Shown: one piece after another, positions 36,405 through 44,166 of the stretch
How the letters are laid out: each line of letters starts with the position of its first letter
How positions within the stretch are numbered: the first letter of the stretch is position 1
Assembly: GCF_003058265.1 (NCBI RefSeq)
Contig: NZ_QBUK01000008.1
Span: 62,001 to 126,000 of the forward strand
Origin: Flagellimonas amoyensis
Lineage (GTDB): Bacteria > Bacteroidota > Bacteroidia > Flavobacteriales > Flavobacteriaceae
Length of the DNA: 64,000 nucleotides
Direction of reading: 5' to 3'
Notes under the pieces: generated by a model
The model's input: the letters and a program-made list of their open reading frames with translations, nothing else
Databases searched by the model: none
What the model was told of the DNA's origin: nothing
Translations under genes and position numbers: made by a program

Positions 36405-36692
36405 TTACAGGGAAATAACGCCCTCAACGACGGCCACTTCCTTGTATTTTTTGATGACCTCGTCCGGATCTTTCATGTTCACGGTAATGGAAAGACTGGT
36501 ATAGTTCCCGTTCTTGGACTTTTTAGATTCGATCACAGCCCCCGTGTTATCAAAAATATCTTGGATCTGCGCGATGCGTTCTTCGTCCGTGGGTACTATG
36601 AACTTGTACAGGTAGTTAGAGGGCCAACTGGTATTCTCCAGCAATTGCTCCTTGAGCCGCGCATAAAACTCATCCGTGTTCTCCTTCTCCAT
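36405..36692 (-). CDS. DUF493 family protein
   Basis: Small protein of 95 residues from the ATG at 36692. It matches the DUF493/YbeD ferredoxin-like fold: EFYARLKEQLLENTSWPSNYLYKFIVP and YTSLSITVNMKDPDEVIKKYKEVAVVEGV. YbeD-type proteins are thought to bind small molecules as regulators; the role here is unknown. The frame runs 12 codons further upstream without family sequence. It is divergent from the ATPase gene. Confidence 0.85.
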   Translation of the reverse strand: MEKENTDEFYARLKEQLLENTSWPSNYLYKFIVPTDEERIAQIQDIFDNTGAVIESKKSKNGNYTSLSITVNMKDPDEVIKKYKEVAVVEGVISL

Positions 36693-36773
36693 CTTGTATT
36701 TTTTACAAATATATGGCTTACCCGACAATTTTTTTTCCTTCGGGCGATTTCATTACTTTGTAAAGCTAAAATA

Positions 36774-37343
36774 GTGCGTTTGGGCAAGAACAAAACAGTC
36801 ATCACCGGAGCTCCCGGAACGGGAAAAACATCCATCATCAAAGGTCTGGAAAACAAAGGGTTCCATTGCTTCCACGAAATCATAAGGGACATGACCTCCA
36901 AGGCGAAGGAAGGAGGAAAATCCGATGTATTCGTTTCCAACCCGTTGGTTTTTGTTGATGATGCCCTGCAATTCAACAAAGATCTATTGGAAGGTCGGAC
37001 GGCGCATTACAAGGAATCGCTCAAGATAGATGCACCCATCAGTTTCTTTGACCGGGGCATCCCCGATGTCCTCGCCTATATGGATTTCTTCGGGCAGACC
37101 TATGACGAAGCGTTTGTGAAATACATTGAGGACCATCGGTACGATTCCGTTTTCATTGTACCGCCATGGGAAGAAATCTATGTGTCGGACAATGAACGAT
37201 TGGAAACCTATGAAGAGGCGGAAAAAATCCATCATGCCCTAATGAACACTTATTCCCAGTATGGCTACGAGCCCATCGAAGTGCCCAAAGATATTGTCCC
37301 CGAACGTATTTCCTTCATTTTGGAAACCCTTAAAAAAATGTAG
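36774..37343 (+). CDS. AAA-type ATPase (AAA_28-like), small
   Basis: P-loop protein of about 189 residues. It starts at a non-ATG codon: GTG at 36774 or TTG at 36780. The Walker A motif is GAPGTGKTSIIKGL, followed by CFHEIIRDM and ISFFDRGIPDVLAYMDFFG. It resembles the AAA_28/NadR-like kinase group, so it may be a small-molecule kinase rather than a mechanical ATPase. Its TAG stop overlaps the GTG of recQ by one base, showing coupling. Confidence 0.8.
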   Translation: MRLGKNKTVITGAPGTGKTSIIKGLENKGFHCFHEIIRDMTSKAKEGGKSDVFVSNPLVFVDDALQFNKDLLEGRTAHYKESLKIDAPISFFDRGIPDVLAYMDFFGQTYDEAFVKYIEDHRYDSVFIVPPWEEIYVSDNERLETYEEAEKIHHALMNTYSQYGYEPIEVPKDIVPERISFILETLKKM

Positions 37344-39238
37344 TGCAAAAGGAGACCACTGCCATTCTAAAAGAGTTTTGGGGCCATGATGGTTTTCGGG
37401 GATCCCAAAAAGCCATTATCGATAGCGTGCTTTCTGGAAGGGATGTCTTGGCCCTGATGCCTACGGGAGGAGGGAAATCCATCTGCTATCAAGTGCCCGC
37501 ATTGGCCGAGGAAGGCATCTGCATCGTGGTGTCACCTTTGGTGGCCCTGATCCAGGACCAGGTGGCCCAATTGAAAAAAAGAGACATAAAAGCCATTGCG
37601 CTGACGGGGGGCATCCCGTTCGATGAACTCAACGACCTTCTGGACAATTGTCTTTTTGGCAACTATAAGTTCCTCTACCTGTCCCCGGAACGCTTGCAGC
37701 AGAGCATCGTACAGGAACGTATCCAAGAGATGAACGTAAACCTCATTGCCATAGACGAGGCCCACTGCATCTCGCAATGGGGAAACGATTTCAGGCCTGC
37801 CTATTTGGGCTGTGCCATTCTCAGGGAGCTGGCCCCCGGGATTCCCATGATGGCCTTGACGGCAACGGCAACACCACAGGTAGTGGAAGACATTTTGGAA
37901 AACCTTGCAATGGACAATGCAACCGTTTTCAAGGATTCTTTTTCCCGTTCCAACATTGCGTTCAAAGTAAAGCATACCGAGGACAAACTCTACCAGCTCA
38001 ACAAATATATGGGCAAGATACCGGGCAGTTCCATTGTCTATGTGCGGTCGCGGAAGATGTGCGTGTCCCTGTCCAACTTCTTGATAAAGCAAGGGTTCAC
38101 CTCCGCTTTTTTTCATGGCGGCATCACCAAGTCCGAAAAAGAACAGAAACTTAACCTTTGGTTAAGCGGTGAAATCCGGGTGATGGTGGCCACGAACGCC
38201 TTTGGTATGGGTGTGGACAAACCCGATGTACGCTTGGTGATCCATTATCAAGTACCGGACAGTCTGGAAAGCTATTTTCAAGAGGCAGGCAGAGCTGGAA
38301 GGGACGGCAAACCGTCCACAGCCATTATCCTCACCTCCAACGAGGACAAGGAACGGGCCAAAGAGCAATTTTTATCATCCTTGCCCGATGTGGATTTTGT
38401 GAAAAAAGTGTATTCCAAGCTGAACAACCATTTCCAGATTTCTTACGGGGAATTGGTCTCAGAACCCTTGGCATTCAAGTTCAATGAATTTTGCACCCGC
38501 TATGGTTTCAATCCCAATATGACTTTCCATGCATTCCGTATCCTAGACCAAAATTCGGTGCTTTCGCTTTCCGACAATTTCAATGAGAAGAACATCCTGA
38601 GGTTCATTGCCCCAAAAGCGGCCATCTTTGACTATTTGGAAAAAAACCGCACTACCGCCCCAGTGGTCCAGACCATTTTGCGGACCTATGGTGGCATTAC
38701 GGAATACGACACCAAAATTGACCTATACCTACTTTCCAAAAAAACCAATGAGAGCGAAGCTGGCCTAAAAAAAATACTGCATCAGCTTGCGGAAGATGGT
38801 ATGGTGGACTATCAAAACACGACCAGCGATCTTGAAATCACTTTTTTGGTGCCGAGGGAGGATGACCATACCATCAATCCCTTTGCTAAAAAGATCAGGG
38901 ATTTCAACAAGGTAAAGCAAAGCAACATGATGGCCATGTTGGGCTATATTGACAACAGGGAGGAATGTCGGAGCACTTATCTTTTGAAATATTTTGGAGA
39001 AAGGGTCAAGGAAAAGTGTGGCACTTGCGATATTTGCACCAAAAAGGAAAAGAAAGGACCGCTGCCAAACCTTGGAGAACGGGTATTGGCCCTATTGCAG
39101 ATTGCACCAAGCACTTCAAGACAGTTGGAAAAGGTCACGGGTGCCGACGAAAAAGCGCTTTTGAAAACCTTGCAGCAGCTGCTTGAGGACGAAATGGTCC
39201 TGTTAAACACAAGAAATGAGTACAGCATCAAAAAATAA
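37343..39238 (+). CDS. recQ: RecQ-type ATP-dependent DNA helicase
   Basis: 3'-5' DNA helicase, 631 residues, GTG start overlapping the upstream stop (TAGTG). Motifs: MPTGGGKSICYQVPAL (I), AIDEAHCISQWGNDFRP (II plus aromatic loop), TATATPQV (III), MGVDKPDVRLVIHYQVP and QEAGRAGRDG (VI). Zinc-binding cysteines are at CRSTYLL...KCGTCDIC. The end has a winged-helix-like part but no HRDC domain, so it is shorter than E. coli RecQ. Its last 23 bases overlap fmt. Confidence 0.92.
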   Translation: MQKETTAILKEFWGHDGFRGSQKAIIDSVLSGRDVLALMPTGGGKSICYQVPALAEEGICIVVSPLVALIQDQVAQLKKRDIKAIALTGGIPFDELNDLLDNCLFGNYKFLYLSPERLQQSIVQERIQEMNVNLIAIDEAHCISQWGNDFRPAYLGCAILRELAPGIPMMALTATATPQVVEDILENLAMDNATVFKDSFSRSNIAFKVKHTEDKLYQLNKYMGKIPGSSIVYVRSRKMCVSLSNFLIKQGFTSAFFHGGITKSEKEQKLNLWLSGEIRVMVATNAFGMGVDKPDVRLVIHYQVPDSLESYFQEAGRAGRDGKPSTAIILTSNEDKERAKEQFLSSLPDVDFVKKVYSKLNNHFQISYGELVSEPLAFKFNEFCTRYGFNPNMTFHAFRILDQNSVLSLSDNFNEKNILRFIAPKAAIFDYLEKNRTTAPVVQTILRTYGGITEYDTKIDLYLLSKKTNESEAGLKKILHQLAEDGMVDYQNTTSDLEITFLVPREDDHTINPFAKKIRDFNKVKQSNMMAMLGYIDNREECRSTYLLKYFGERVKEKCGTCDICTKKEKKGPLPNLGERVLALLQIAPSTSRQLEKVTGADEKALLKTLQQLLEDEMVLLNTRNEYSIKK

Positions 39239-40181
39239 GGACCTCCGCATCGTGTTCATGGGCACGCCCGACTTTGCGGTGGGCAGCCTTGCACGCATCT
39301 TGGAAGCCGGACTGAATGTGGTCGGCGTGGTCACTGCACCGGACAGGGCCGCTGGACGTGGCCGCAAAGTGCAGCAATCCGCGGTCAAGGAATTCGCAGT
39401 GCAACACCAATTGAAGGTATTACAGCCCGTCAACCTGAAGGATGAGGGCTTTTTGGAAGAACTCCAAGACCTTAACGCCAACCTGCAAGTGGTCGTGGCC
39501 TTTAGGATGCTCCCAAAAGCAGTTTGGCACATGCCGGAACATGGCACGTTCAATCTCCATGCCTCGCTCCTGCCCCAATATCGCGGAGCGGCACCCATCA
39601 ACTGGGCCATCATCAATGGGGAAACCGAAACAGGGGTCACCACTTTTTTTATTGATGAAAAAATAGACACGGGGAACATCATTCTTCAGGCCAAGGAAAA
39701 AATCAGTCCCGAGGATAATGTTGGGAGCCTGCACGACCGATTGATGGAAATTGGCGGGGATTTGGTCGTGGAAACCTGCAAGCAGATTGCGAACGGAACT
39801 GCTACTGTAAGCGAACAAAGCGAAAGTGGGGATTTAAAACCAGCTCCCAAGATCCACAAGGAAACCTGCTTGATCGATTGGAACTCACCACTGGAAAATA
39901 TCCATAACCATATACGTGGGCTTAGTCCCTATCCTGGGGCATGGACCACCATCATCAATAAGGATGTGGAAGAACCTCTCAAAATTTATGTGACCGAAAT
40001 GGAACCTGCAAAACACAATCTTAAAATCGGGAAATTGATTGCCGATAAAAGATCTATGAAAGTTGCCGTTGCCGATGGTTACCTAAATCTGTTGGAACTC
40101 CAATTTTCTGGAAAGCGACGGATGAAGGTCACCGAGGTTTTGAACGGATTGAATCTGGATGAGGACGCCCACCTTCGCTAA
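39216..40181 (+). CDS. fmt: Methionyl-tRNA formyltransferase
   Basis: Formylates initiator Met-tRNA; 321 residues. The N-terminal domain has VFMGTPDFAVGSLARIL and the catalytic stretch HASLLPQYRGAAPINWAIINGE (His, with Asn and Asp nearby), then VTTFFIDEKIDTGNI. The C-terminal OB-like domain (about 205-321) follows. The start lies inside the last codons of recQ in another frame; a start 23 bases upstream of the recQ stop fits the domain exactly. Confidence 0.95.
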   Translation: MSTASKNKDLRIVFMGTPDFAVGSLARILEAGLNVVGVVTAPDRAAGRGRKVQQSAVKEFAVQHQLKVLQPVNLKDEGFLEELQDLNANLQVVVAFRMLPKAVWHMPEHGTFNLHASLLPQYRGAAPINWAIINGETETGVTTFFIDEKIDTGNIILQAKEKISPEDNVGSLHDRLMEIGGDLVVETCKQIANGTATVSEQSESGDLKPAPKIHKETCLIDWNSPLENIHNHIRGLSPYPGAWTTIINKDVEEPLKIYVTEMEPAKHNLKIGKLIADKRSMKVAVADGYLNLLELQFSGKRRMKVTEVLNGLNLDEDAHLR

Positions 40182-40229
40182 TCCCTTGCTATGATTGGGC
40201 TGGCAAAAAAGTGTCAATTTTTTCCGACT

Positions 40230-40260
40230 TTATCAACAAACGTTTGAAGTTATCAACAAA
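40230..40260 (+). repeat. Direct repeat TTATCAACAAA x2 upstream of the HU promoter
   Basis: The 11-mer is at 40230-40240 and 40250-40260, 20 bases apart, i.e. on one DNA face. TTATCAACA differs from the DnaA box TTATCCACA in one base. It could be an activator site for the HU gene. Confidence 0.45.
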
Positions 40261-40284
40261 AACCTGTATTTCCCTAGGTTTTAC

Positions 40285-40314
40285 TTGTGTTACTGCCAAA
40301 TCCGTATAAATTTG
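40285..40314 (+). promoter_or_regulatory. Promoter of the HU gene
   Basis: TTG (40285-40287), 19 bases, TAAATTTG (40307-40314): a full match to the Flavobacteria consensus. The leader is about 40 bases. Confidence 0.75.
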
Positions 40315-40358
40315 TTCAGCATTAAAATTATTTTAACAACAATTAATTTAATTCCATT

Positions 40359-40631
40359 ATGAACAAAACAGAATTAATCGATGCTATGGCAGCTGATGCT
40401 GGCATCACTAAGGCAGCAGCAAAAAAGGCATTGGAATCTTTCTTGGGAAATGTAGAAGGATCACTTAAAAAAGGAAACAGAGTTTCCTTGGTAGGTTTTG
40501 GTTCTTGGTCAGTTTCCAAAAGAAGTGCCAGAGAAGGTAGAAACCCTCAAACTGGTAAGACCATCAAGATTGCTGCCAAGAACGTTGTAAAGTTCAAGGC
40601 AGGTGCTGAATTGAGCGGTGCAGTAAACTAA
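40359..40631 (+). CDS. HU-family DNA-binding protein
   Basis: Nucleoid protein of 90 residues: MNKTELIDAMAADAGITKAAAKKALESF, then GNRVSLVGFGSWSVSKRSAREGRNPQTGKTI (DNA-binding arm with the RNPQTG turn) and AAKNVVKFKAGAEL. It bends and compacts DNA as a dimer. The gene uses frequent high-expression codons, has a full consensus promoter and a strong terminator, and is transcribed alone. Confidence 0.95.
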   Translation: MNKTELIDAMAADAGITKAAAKKALESFLGNVEGSLKKGNRVSLVGFGSWSVSKRSAREGRNPQTGKTIKIAAKNVVKFKAGAELSGAVN

Positions 40632-40653
40632 TCAATTATTATTTTTAATATAT

Positions 40654-40684
40654 AAAAGCACTTCTTTAAAGAAGTGCTTTTTTA
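40654..40684 (+). terminator. Terminator of the HU gene
   Basis: AAAAGCACTTCTTTAAAGAAGTGCTTTTTT hairpin ending in a T run. Confidence 0.9.
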
Positions 40685-40749
40685 GTTCATAGGGTTTCCA
40701 GTTTTCATAAATGTTGTATATTATACATCAAATAAGAAGTTTGACTCCT

Positions 40750-41316
40750 ATGAAAATGGTGGGCCATAAACCAAAAAAAGGGAAATTGCTAGTCGCGGAA
40801 CCTTCGCTAACCGGGGATGTATCCTTTAACAGGTCCGTGGTGCTACTAGCTGAGCACAATAAAGAGGGTTCTGTCGGCTTTATCCTCAACAAACCCTTGG
40901 ACTATACCATTTGCGACCTCATTTCTGACATTACCATTCCCTTTCAAGTGTTCAACGGTGGACCCGTGGAACAAGACAACCTTTATTTCATTCATAAAGT
41001 GCCGCACCTTATTGAGGACAGTGTGGAAATTTCCGATGGTATCTTTTGGGGCGGTAACTTTGAAAGGACGGTGGAACTCATCAACAATGGGACCATCACC
41101 GAACAGGATATCCGCTTCTTTTTGGGCTATTCAGGATGGGGGTCCAGCCAATTGGACCAAGAACTTTCCTCCAAATCTTGGATTGTGGTCCAGAACGAGT
41201 ATGAAAGTGGAATCCTTGAAAAATCGTCCATAGCATTCTGGAAGGAAAAAATGGTCGAATTGGGCGGTGATTACCTTCTTTGGTCCAACGCACCGGAAAA
41301 TCCGTCCCTTAACTAA
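40750..41316 (+). CDS. YqgE/AlgH family protein (DUF179)
   Basis: Soluble protein of 188 residues, ATG at 40750 (or 40756). Family sequence is clear: KPKKGKLLVAEPSLTGDVSFNRSVVLLAEHN, GFILNKPL, FNGGPVEQDNLYFIHK, FFLGYSGWGSSQLDQEL. Its biochemical role is unknown. The frame opens 13 codons earlier, without family residues. Its stop overlaps the stop of the convergent aminotransferase gene. The YqgE - aminotransferase - START-like set is often seen together in Flavobacteria. Confidence 0.9.
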   Translation: MKMVGHKPKKGKLLVAEPSLTGDVSFNRSVVLLAEHNKEGSVGFILNKPLDYTICDLISDITIPFQVFNGGPVEQDNLYFIHKVPHLIEDSVEISDGIFWGGNFERTVELINNGTITEQDIRFFLGYSGWGSSQLDQELSSKSWIVVQNEYESGILEKSSIAFWKEKMVELGGDYLLWSNAPENPSLN

Positions 41317-42167
41317 CTAGTCTGGGACATTCGTGCCCTGGCATTCAGTTTACCTACCAAACTTTTACCGACGGTGTTCCCGAATTGTTTTTTTCGATAC
41401 TTACTTATGGGTTGAATGCCGACAATGCTGTTGGTCAAAAACATCTCATCCGATTTTTGCAGTTCGAATGGGGAAATGGATTCTTCCAACAGTTCCAGGT
41501 CTTCGGCCGCTGTAACAATTTCAATGATTTTTTTCCTGATGATGCCGTCCAGACAACCATCTGCCAATGGAGGGGTTTTTACCACATTGCCCTGCACCAG
41601 AAACAGGTTTCCATTGATAGCTTCCACCACCTGCTTGTCCGTGTTCACCAAAAGACAATTGGCATAGCCATTTTCCTTGGCATAGACACTGGCCACCACG
41701 TGCAGCAGTTTGTTCGTGGTCTTCAAATTGGACAGCATATCCTTGTTCACATAATAGTCCTTGAAGATCTCCACTTCATATTCCCCTTCGTTCACCAGAT
41801 AGAATGGGGAATCCAAGGTTTTGGTTTCAATCAGGTAGGAAATGTTGTTCGTCTCAGGACCATAGAGTCCTTCCCCGTTCCTGAAAATCGTCAGCCGCAC
41901 CCTTGCCGGGGCGTTCCCTTGTTGATTGCCCTCAATGGTTTTCTTTATTTCCGCTTCCAAAAACTCCAAGGTGAACTCCATCGGAATTTCCATTCTGAGG
42001 ATACGCATGGAGGCCATCAGCCTAAAATAGTGTTCCTCCCAAAAAAAGAGGGTGCCATGGACACATCTGAGCGTCTCAAAAAGCGCATCGCCATATTTTA
42101 GTCCCCTATTGGTATGGGAAAGCACATGGGTCTCGTCAGAAAAAAGCTTACCGTTGTAATTGAACAT
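41313..42167 (-). CDS. Class IV aminotransferase
   Basis: Fold-type IV PLP enzyme, 284 residues. The class includes branched-chain aminotransferase, D-amino acid aminotransferase and 4-amino-4-deoxychorismate lyase (PabC). Seen: LSHTNRGLKYGDALFETLR, a TTNKLLHVVASVYAKENGYANCLLVN region (PLP-site Lys in TTNK), NLFLVQ and TPPLADGCLDGIIRKKIIE. A PabC-like role in folate synthesis is most likely by length and motif spacing, but not certain. Confidence 0.85.
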   Translation of the reverse strand: MFNYNGKLFSDETHVLSHTNRGLKYGDALFETLRCVHGTLFFWEEHYFRLMASMRILRMEIPMEFTLEFLEAEIKKTIEGNQQGNAPARVRLTIFRNGEGLYGPETNNISYLIETKTLDSPFYLVNEGEYEVEIFKDYYVNKDMLSNLKTTNKLLHVVASVYAKENGYANCLLVNTDKQVVEAINGNLFLVQGNVVKTPPLADGCLDGIIRKKIIEIVTAAEDLELLEESISPFELQKSDEMFLTNSIVGIQPISKYRKKQFGNTVGKSLVGKLNARARMSQTS

Positions 42168-42221
42168 GAAAAAAGTCCCGTTTTTATCGGGACCAAAGAT
42201 ACGGTATCACAGAGAAATGTT

Positions 42222-42605
42222 CTATTTGGAACCTAGAACTTGTTTCAGGTCGGATATTTGGTTTTCCCAGAGCATTTTGGCCTCTTCCACTTCATCGTCA
42301 TCCGCAAAATCGGTGATGAAGAGGGAAACATCCTTGGTGATCTCATCCACAATGATCCTCATTTCAAAAAAGGAACTGTCCTCGTTTTCCACCCAAGAAA
42401 ATTTCACGAATTCCTCACTTTTTCGTTTGAGCATTTTGGCCTTTTCCTCGGCCCCGTCCCAGATAAAAGTAAACACTTCGCCACGGGAATTCACATTGTC
42501 GGCATACCATTCGGAAAGACCCGAAGGGGTGGAAATATATTGGTAAAGCAACTGTGGGGATGCTTGTATGACAAACTCAATTTCAAATTTAACCTTATCG
42601 CTCAT
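42222..42605 (-). CDS. START-like (AHSA1-type) domain protein
   Basis: Protein of 127 residues with a compact SRPBCC fold: KFEIEFVIQASPQLLYQYISTPSGLSEWYADNV, then FTFIWDGAEEKAKML and a helical end MLWENQISDLKQVLGS. Related to AHSA1-type proteins that bind hydrophobic ligands or chaperones. It lies 54 bases upstream of the aminotransferase gene on the same strand. Function is unknown; the family is common in Bacteroidota. Confidence 0.85.
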   Translation of the reverse strand: MSDKVKFEIEFVIQASPQLLYQYISTPSGLSEWYADNVNSRGEVFTFIWDGAEEKAKMLKRKSEEFVKFSWVENEDSSFFEMRIIVDEITKDVSLFITDFADDDEVEEAKMLWENQISDLKQVLGSK

Positions 42606-42691
42606 TATAATGTCCTATTAATCCTTTTCAACATTAGATACAGTTTGGGAAGATAAAAAAATAAATGTCAAATAATAAATTAATCCTGAAT

Positions 42692-42723
42692 TTTGATTGA
42701 GCAAAAATTAAACTATATATTTG
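42692..42723 (+). promoter_or_regulatory. Promoter of tRNA-Met
   Basis: TTTG (42692-42695), 20 bases, TATATTTG (42716-42723), followed by CACCCGCTTAA. Same architecture as the tRNA-His promoter. Confidence 0.8.
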
Positions 42724-42743
42724 CACCCGCTTAACAGAATCAC

Positions 42744-42817
42744 GGCGAGGTAGCTCAGGTGGTTAGAGCGCAGGATTCATAACCCTGAGGTCGGGAGTTC
42801 AAGTCTCCCTCTCGCTA
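42744..42817 (+). tRNA. tRNA-Met (CAT)
   Basis: Cloverleaf with acceptor GGCGAGG/TCTCGCT, D arm TAGCTCAGGTGGTTAGAGC, anticodon loop TTCATAA (CAT), T loop TTCAAGT. CCA is not encoded. G1-U72 closes the acceptor stem and A31 faces C39. It lacks the three G-C pairs of initiator tRNA, so elongator Met is likely; tRNA-Ile2 (lysidine) also has CAT and is not excluded. Confidence 0.9.
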
Positions 42818-42818
42818 C

Positions 42819-42852
42819 AAAAAGACCATCAATTTGATGGTCTTTTTCTTTT
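42819..42852. terminator. Bidirectional terminator between tRNA-Met and the peptide operon
   Basis: AAAGACCATCAA / TTGATGGTCTTT hairpin with A and T runs on both sides. It ends tRNA-Met to the right and the HlyD gene to the left. Confidence 0.88.
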
Positions 42853-42870
42853 CAAGCAACATTTGTCCCT

Positions 42871-44166
42871 TTACTTTCTGAAAGTAGATTTGAATTGATA
42901 GAAGAAACGCTCTATTAACCTCATATCTTCTGTGATGATCTCTGCCACACCTCTCATTTCTTGTTTGAAGTCTATTTCTTTATTGTAAGAGGTAAGAAGT
43001 TTTTCAGGCAGTGTTGCATCGATGTAATAAAATCCTTCTTCATCGGGAATTTGGGAAATGCTTTTGATTTCTCCTTGTAACATTCCAAATTCAGTTTCCG
43101 GATAATTTTCAAGTTTGATATTTACACGTTGGCCCACCTTTATCTTTCCCGAATTTTGGGCTGGTGTTTTTAGTTTGGCCAAATAGACCGTATTTCCTTT
43201 GGGAACCGTAGTAAACACCAAATCTCCTTGGCTAACCGTTTGGTTTACGTTCCAATACTTCAAAAAGGACACCTTGCCATGTATTTCAGATTTAAGAACA
43301 TAACTGTATTCCCATTCCTTGATCGCTTTCTTCAATTGGTTAAAGGATTGAATGACGTTTTTGAGCAAGGCCATTTCTTCCTTTACCTGATTGATTTCTG
43401 TTCCCTTGGACGTTTTATGGGCATGGCTTATGGCTTCACGGATTTGTGAAATGGACGATTCAAAATTCTTAAAGTTCCTTTCGGCTTGGGCATATTCCAA
43501 TTGCTTGCTCTCAAAATCTTGAGCAGAAATGACGCCCTTATCGAAAAGGGATCTATTCCGTTGCAATTCCTTTTCCTTAAACTTGAGTTCCGTCTTATTG
43601 ATATCTCTTTGCGATTGCAAACTTCGTAGCCTATTGTTCAATTCTGAAACGGAATAGCTATTAGCTGTGGCTTCACTTGCAAATGGTTGTAATTGCTTGT
43701 TTAACTGGTATTGGATATAGCTGTTCTCAAACAAAGCGTATTGTGATTCAATATCACCTAAAAACAAAATAATAATACTGTCGATAGGGAAACTGAAATC
43801 CTTTGTGTTGACCTGAATAGTATCGATTATCGATTTTAATTTAAAGACATCATTATAGCTCGCAGTGTTCTCTATAACCGCCAATGGCTGTCCAGGCTTG
43901 ACCAATTCGTTCTCCTCCACCAAGATAGCATCAAATTTTCCGGTGGTCTTGGCATACTCTTTTTGGGGCGGGTTGAGGGTTGTTACTGTAGCCTGGGAAA
44001 CTATGATGTCTGGATATTTCACAAACCATGACAGCAGCAAAACCAACAATATCAAGACAAGGAACAGCATATTGCCACACCGTACCATCCAATTTGGAAC
44101 TTTGGTAAGTATTTCTTGTACTTCTTCGCTTCTTAGTTCTATGTCCTCTAAGCTGTTGTTGGGCAT
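42871..44166 (-). CDS. HlyD-family secretion adaptor
   Basis: Membrane fusion protein of 431 residues, last gene of the peptide operon. A cytoplasmic start is followed by one membrane helix (about 31-51), a first lipoyl half (KTTGKFDAILVEENELVKPGQPLAVIEN), a long coiled coil (about 150-290) and a second lipoyl/beta-barrel part (IHGKVSFLKYWNVNQTVSQGDLVFT... IKVGQRVNIKLENYPE). It links the C39 ABC exporter to an outer-membrane channel. No TolC-like gene is nearby. Its start directly follows the exporter stop. Confidence 0.9.
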   Translation of the reverse strand: MPNNSLEDIELRSEEVQEILTKVPNWMVRCGNMLFLVLILLVLLLSWFVKYPDIIVSQATVTTLNPPQKEYAKTTGKFDAILVEENELVKPGQPLAVIENTASYNDVFKLKSIIDTIQVNTKDFSFPIDSIIILFLGDIESQYALFENSYIQYQLNKQLQPFASEATANSYSVSELNNRLRSLQSQRDINKTELKFKEKELQRNRSLFDKGVISAQDFESKQLEYAQAERNFKNFESSISQIREAISHAHKTSKGTEINQVKEEMALLKNVIQSFNQLKKAIKEWEYSYVLKSEIHGKVSFLKYWNVNQTVSQGDLVFTTVPKGNTVYLAKLKTPAQNSGKIKVGQRVNIKLENYPETEFGMLQGEIKSISQIPDEEGFYYIDATLPEKLLTSYNKEIDFKQEMRGVAEIITEDMRLIERFFYQFKSTFRK

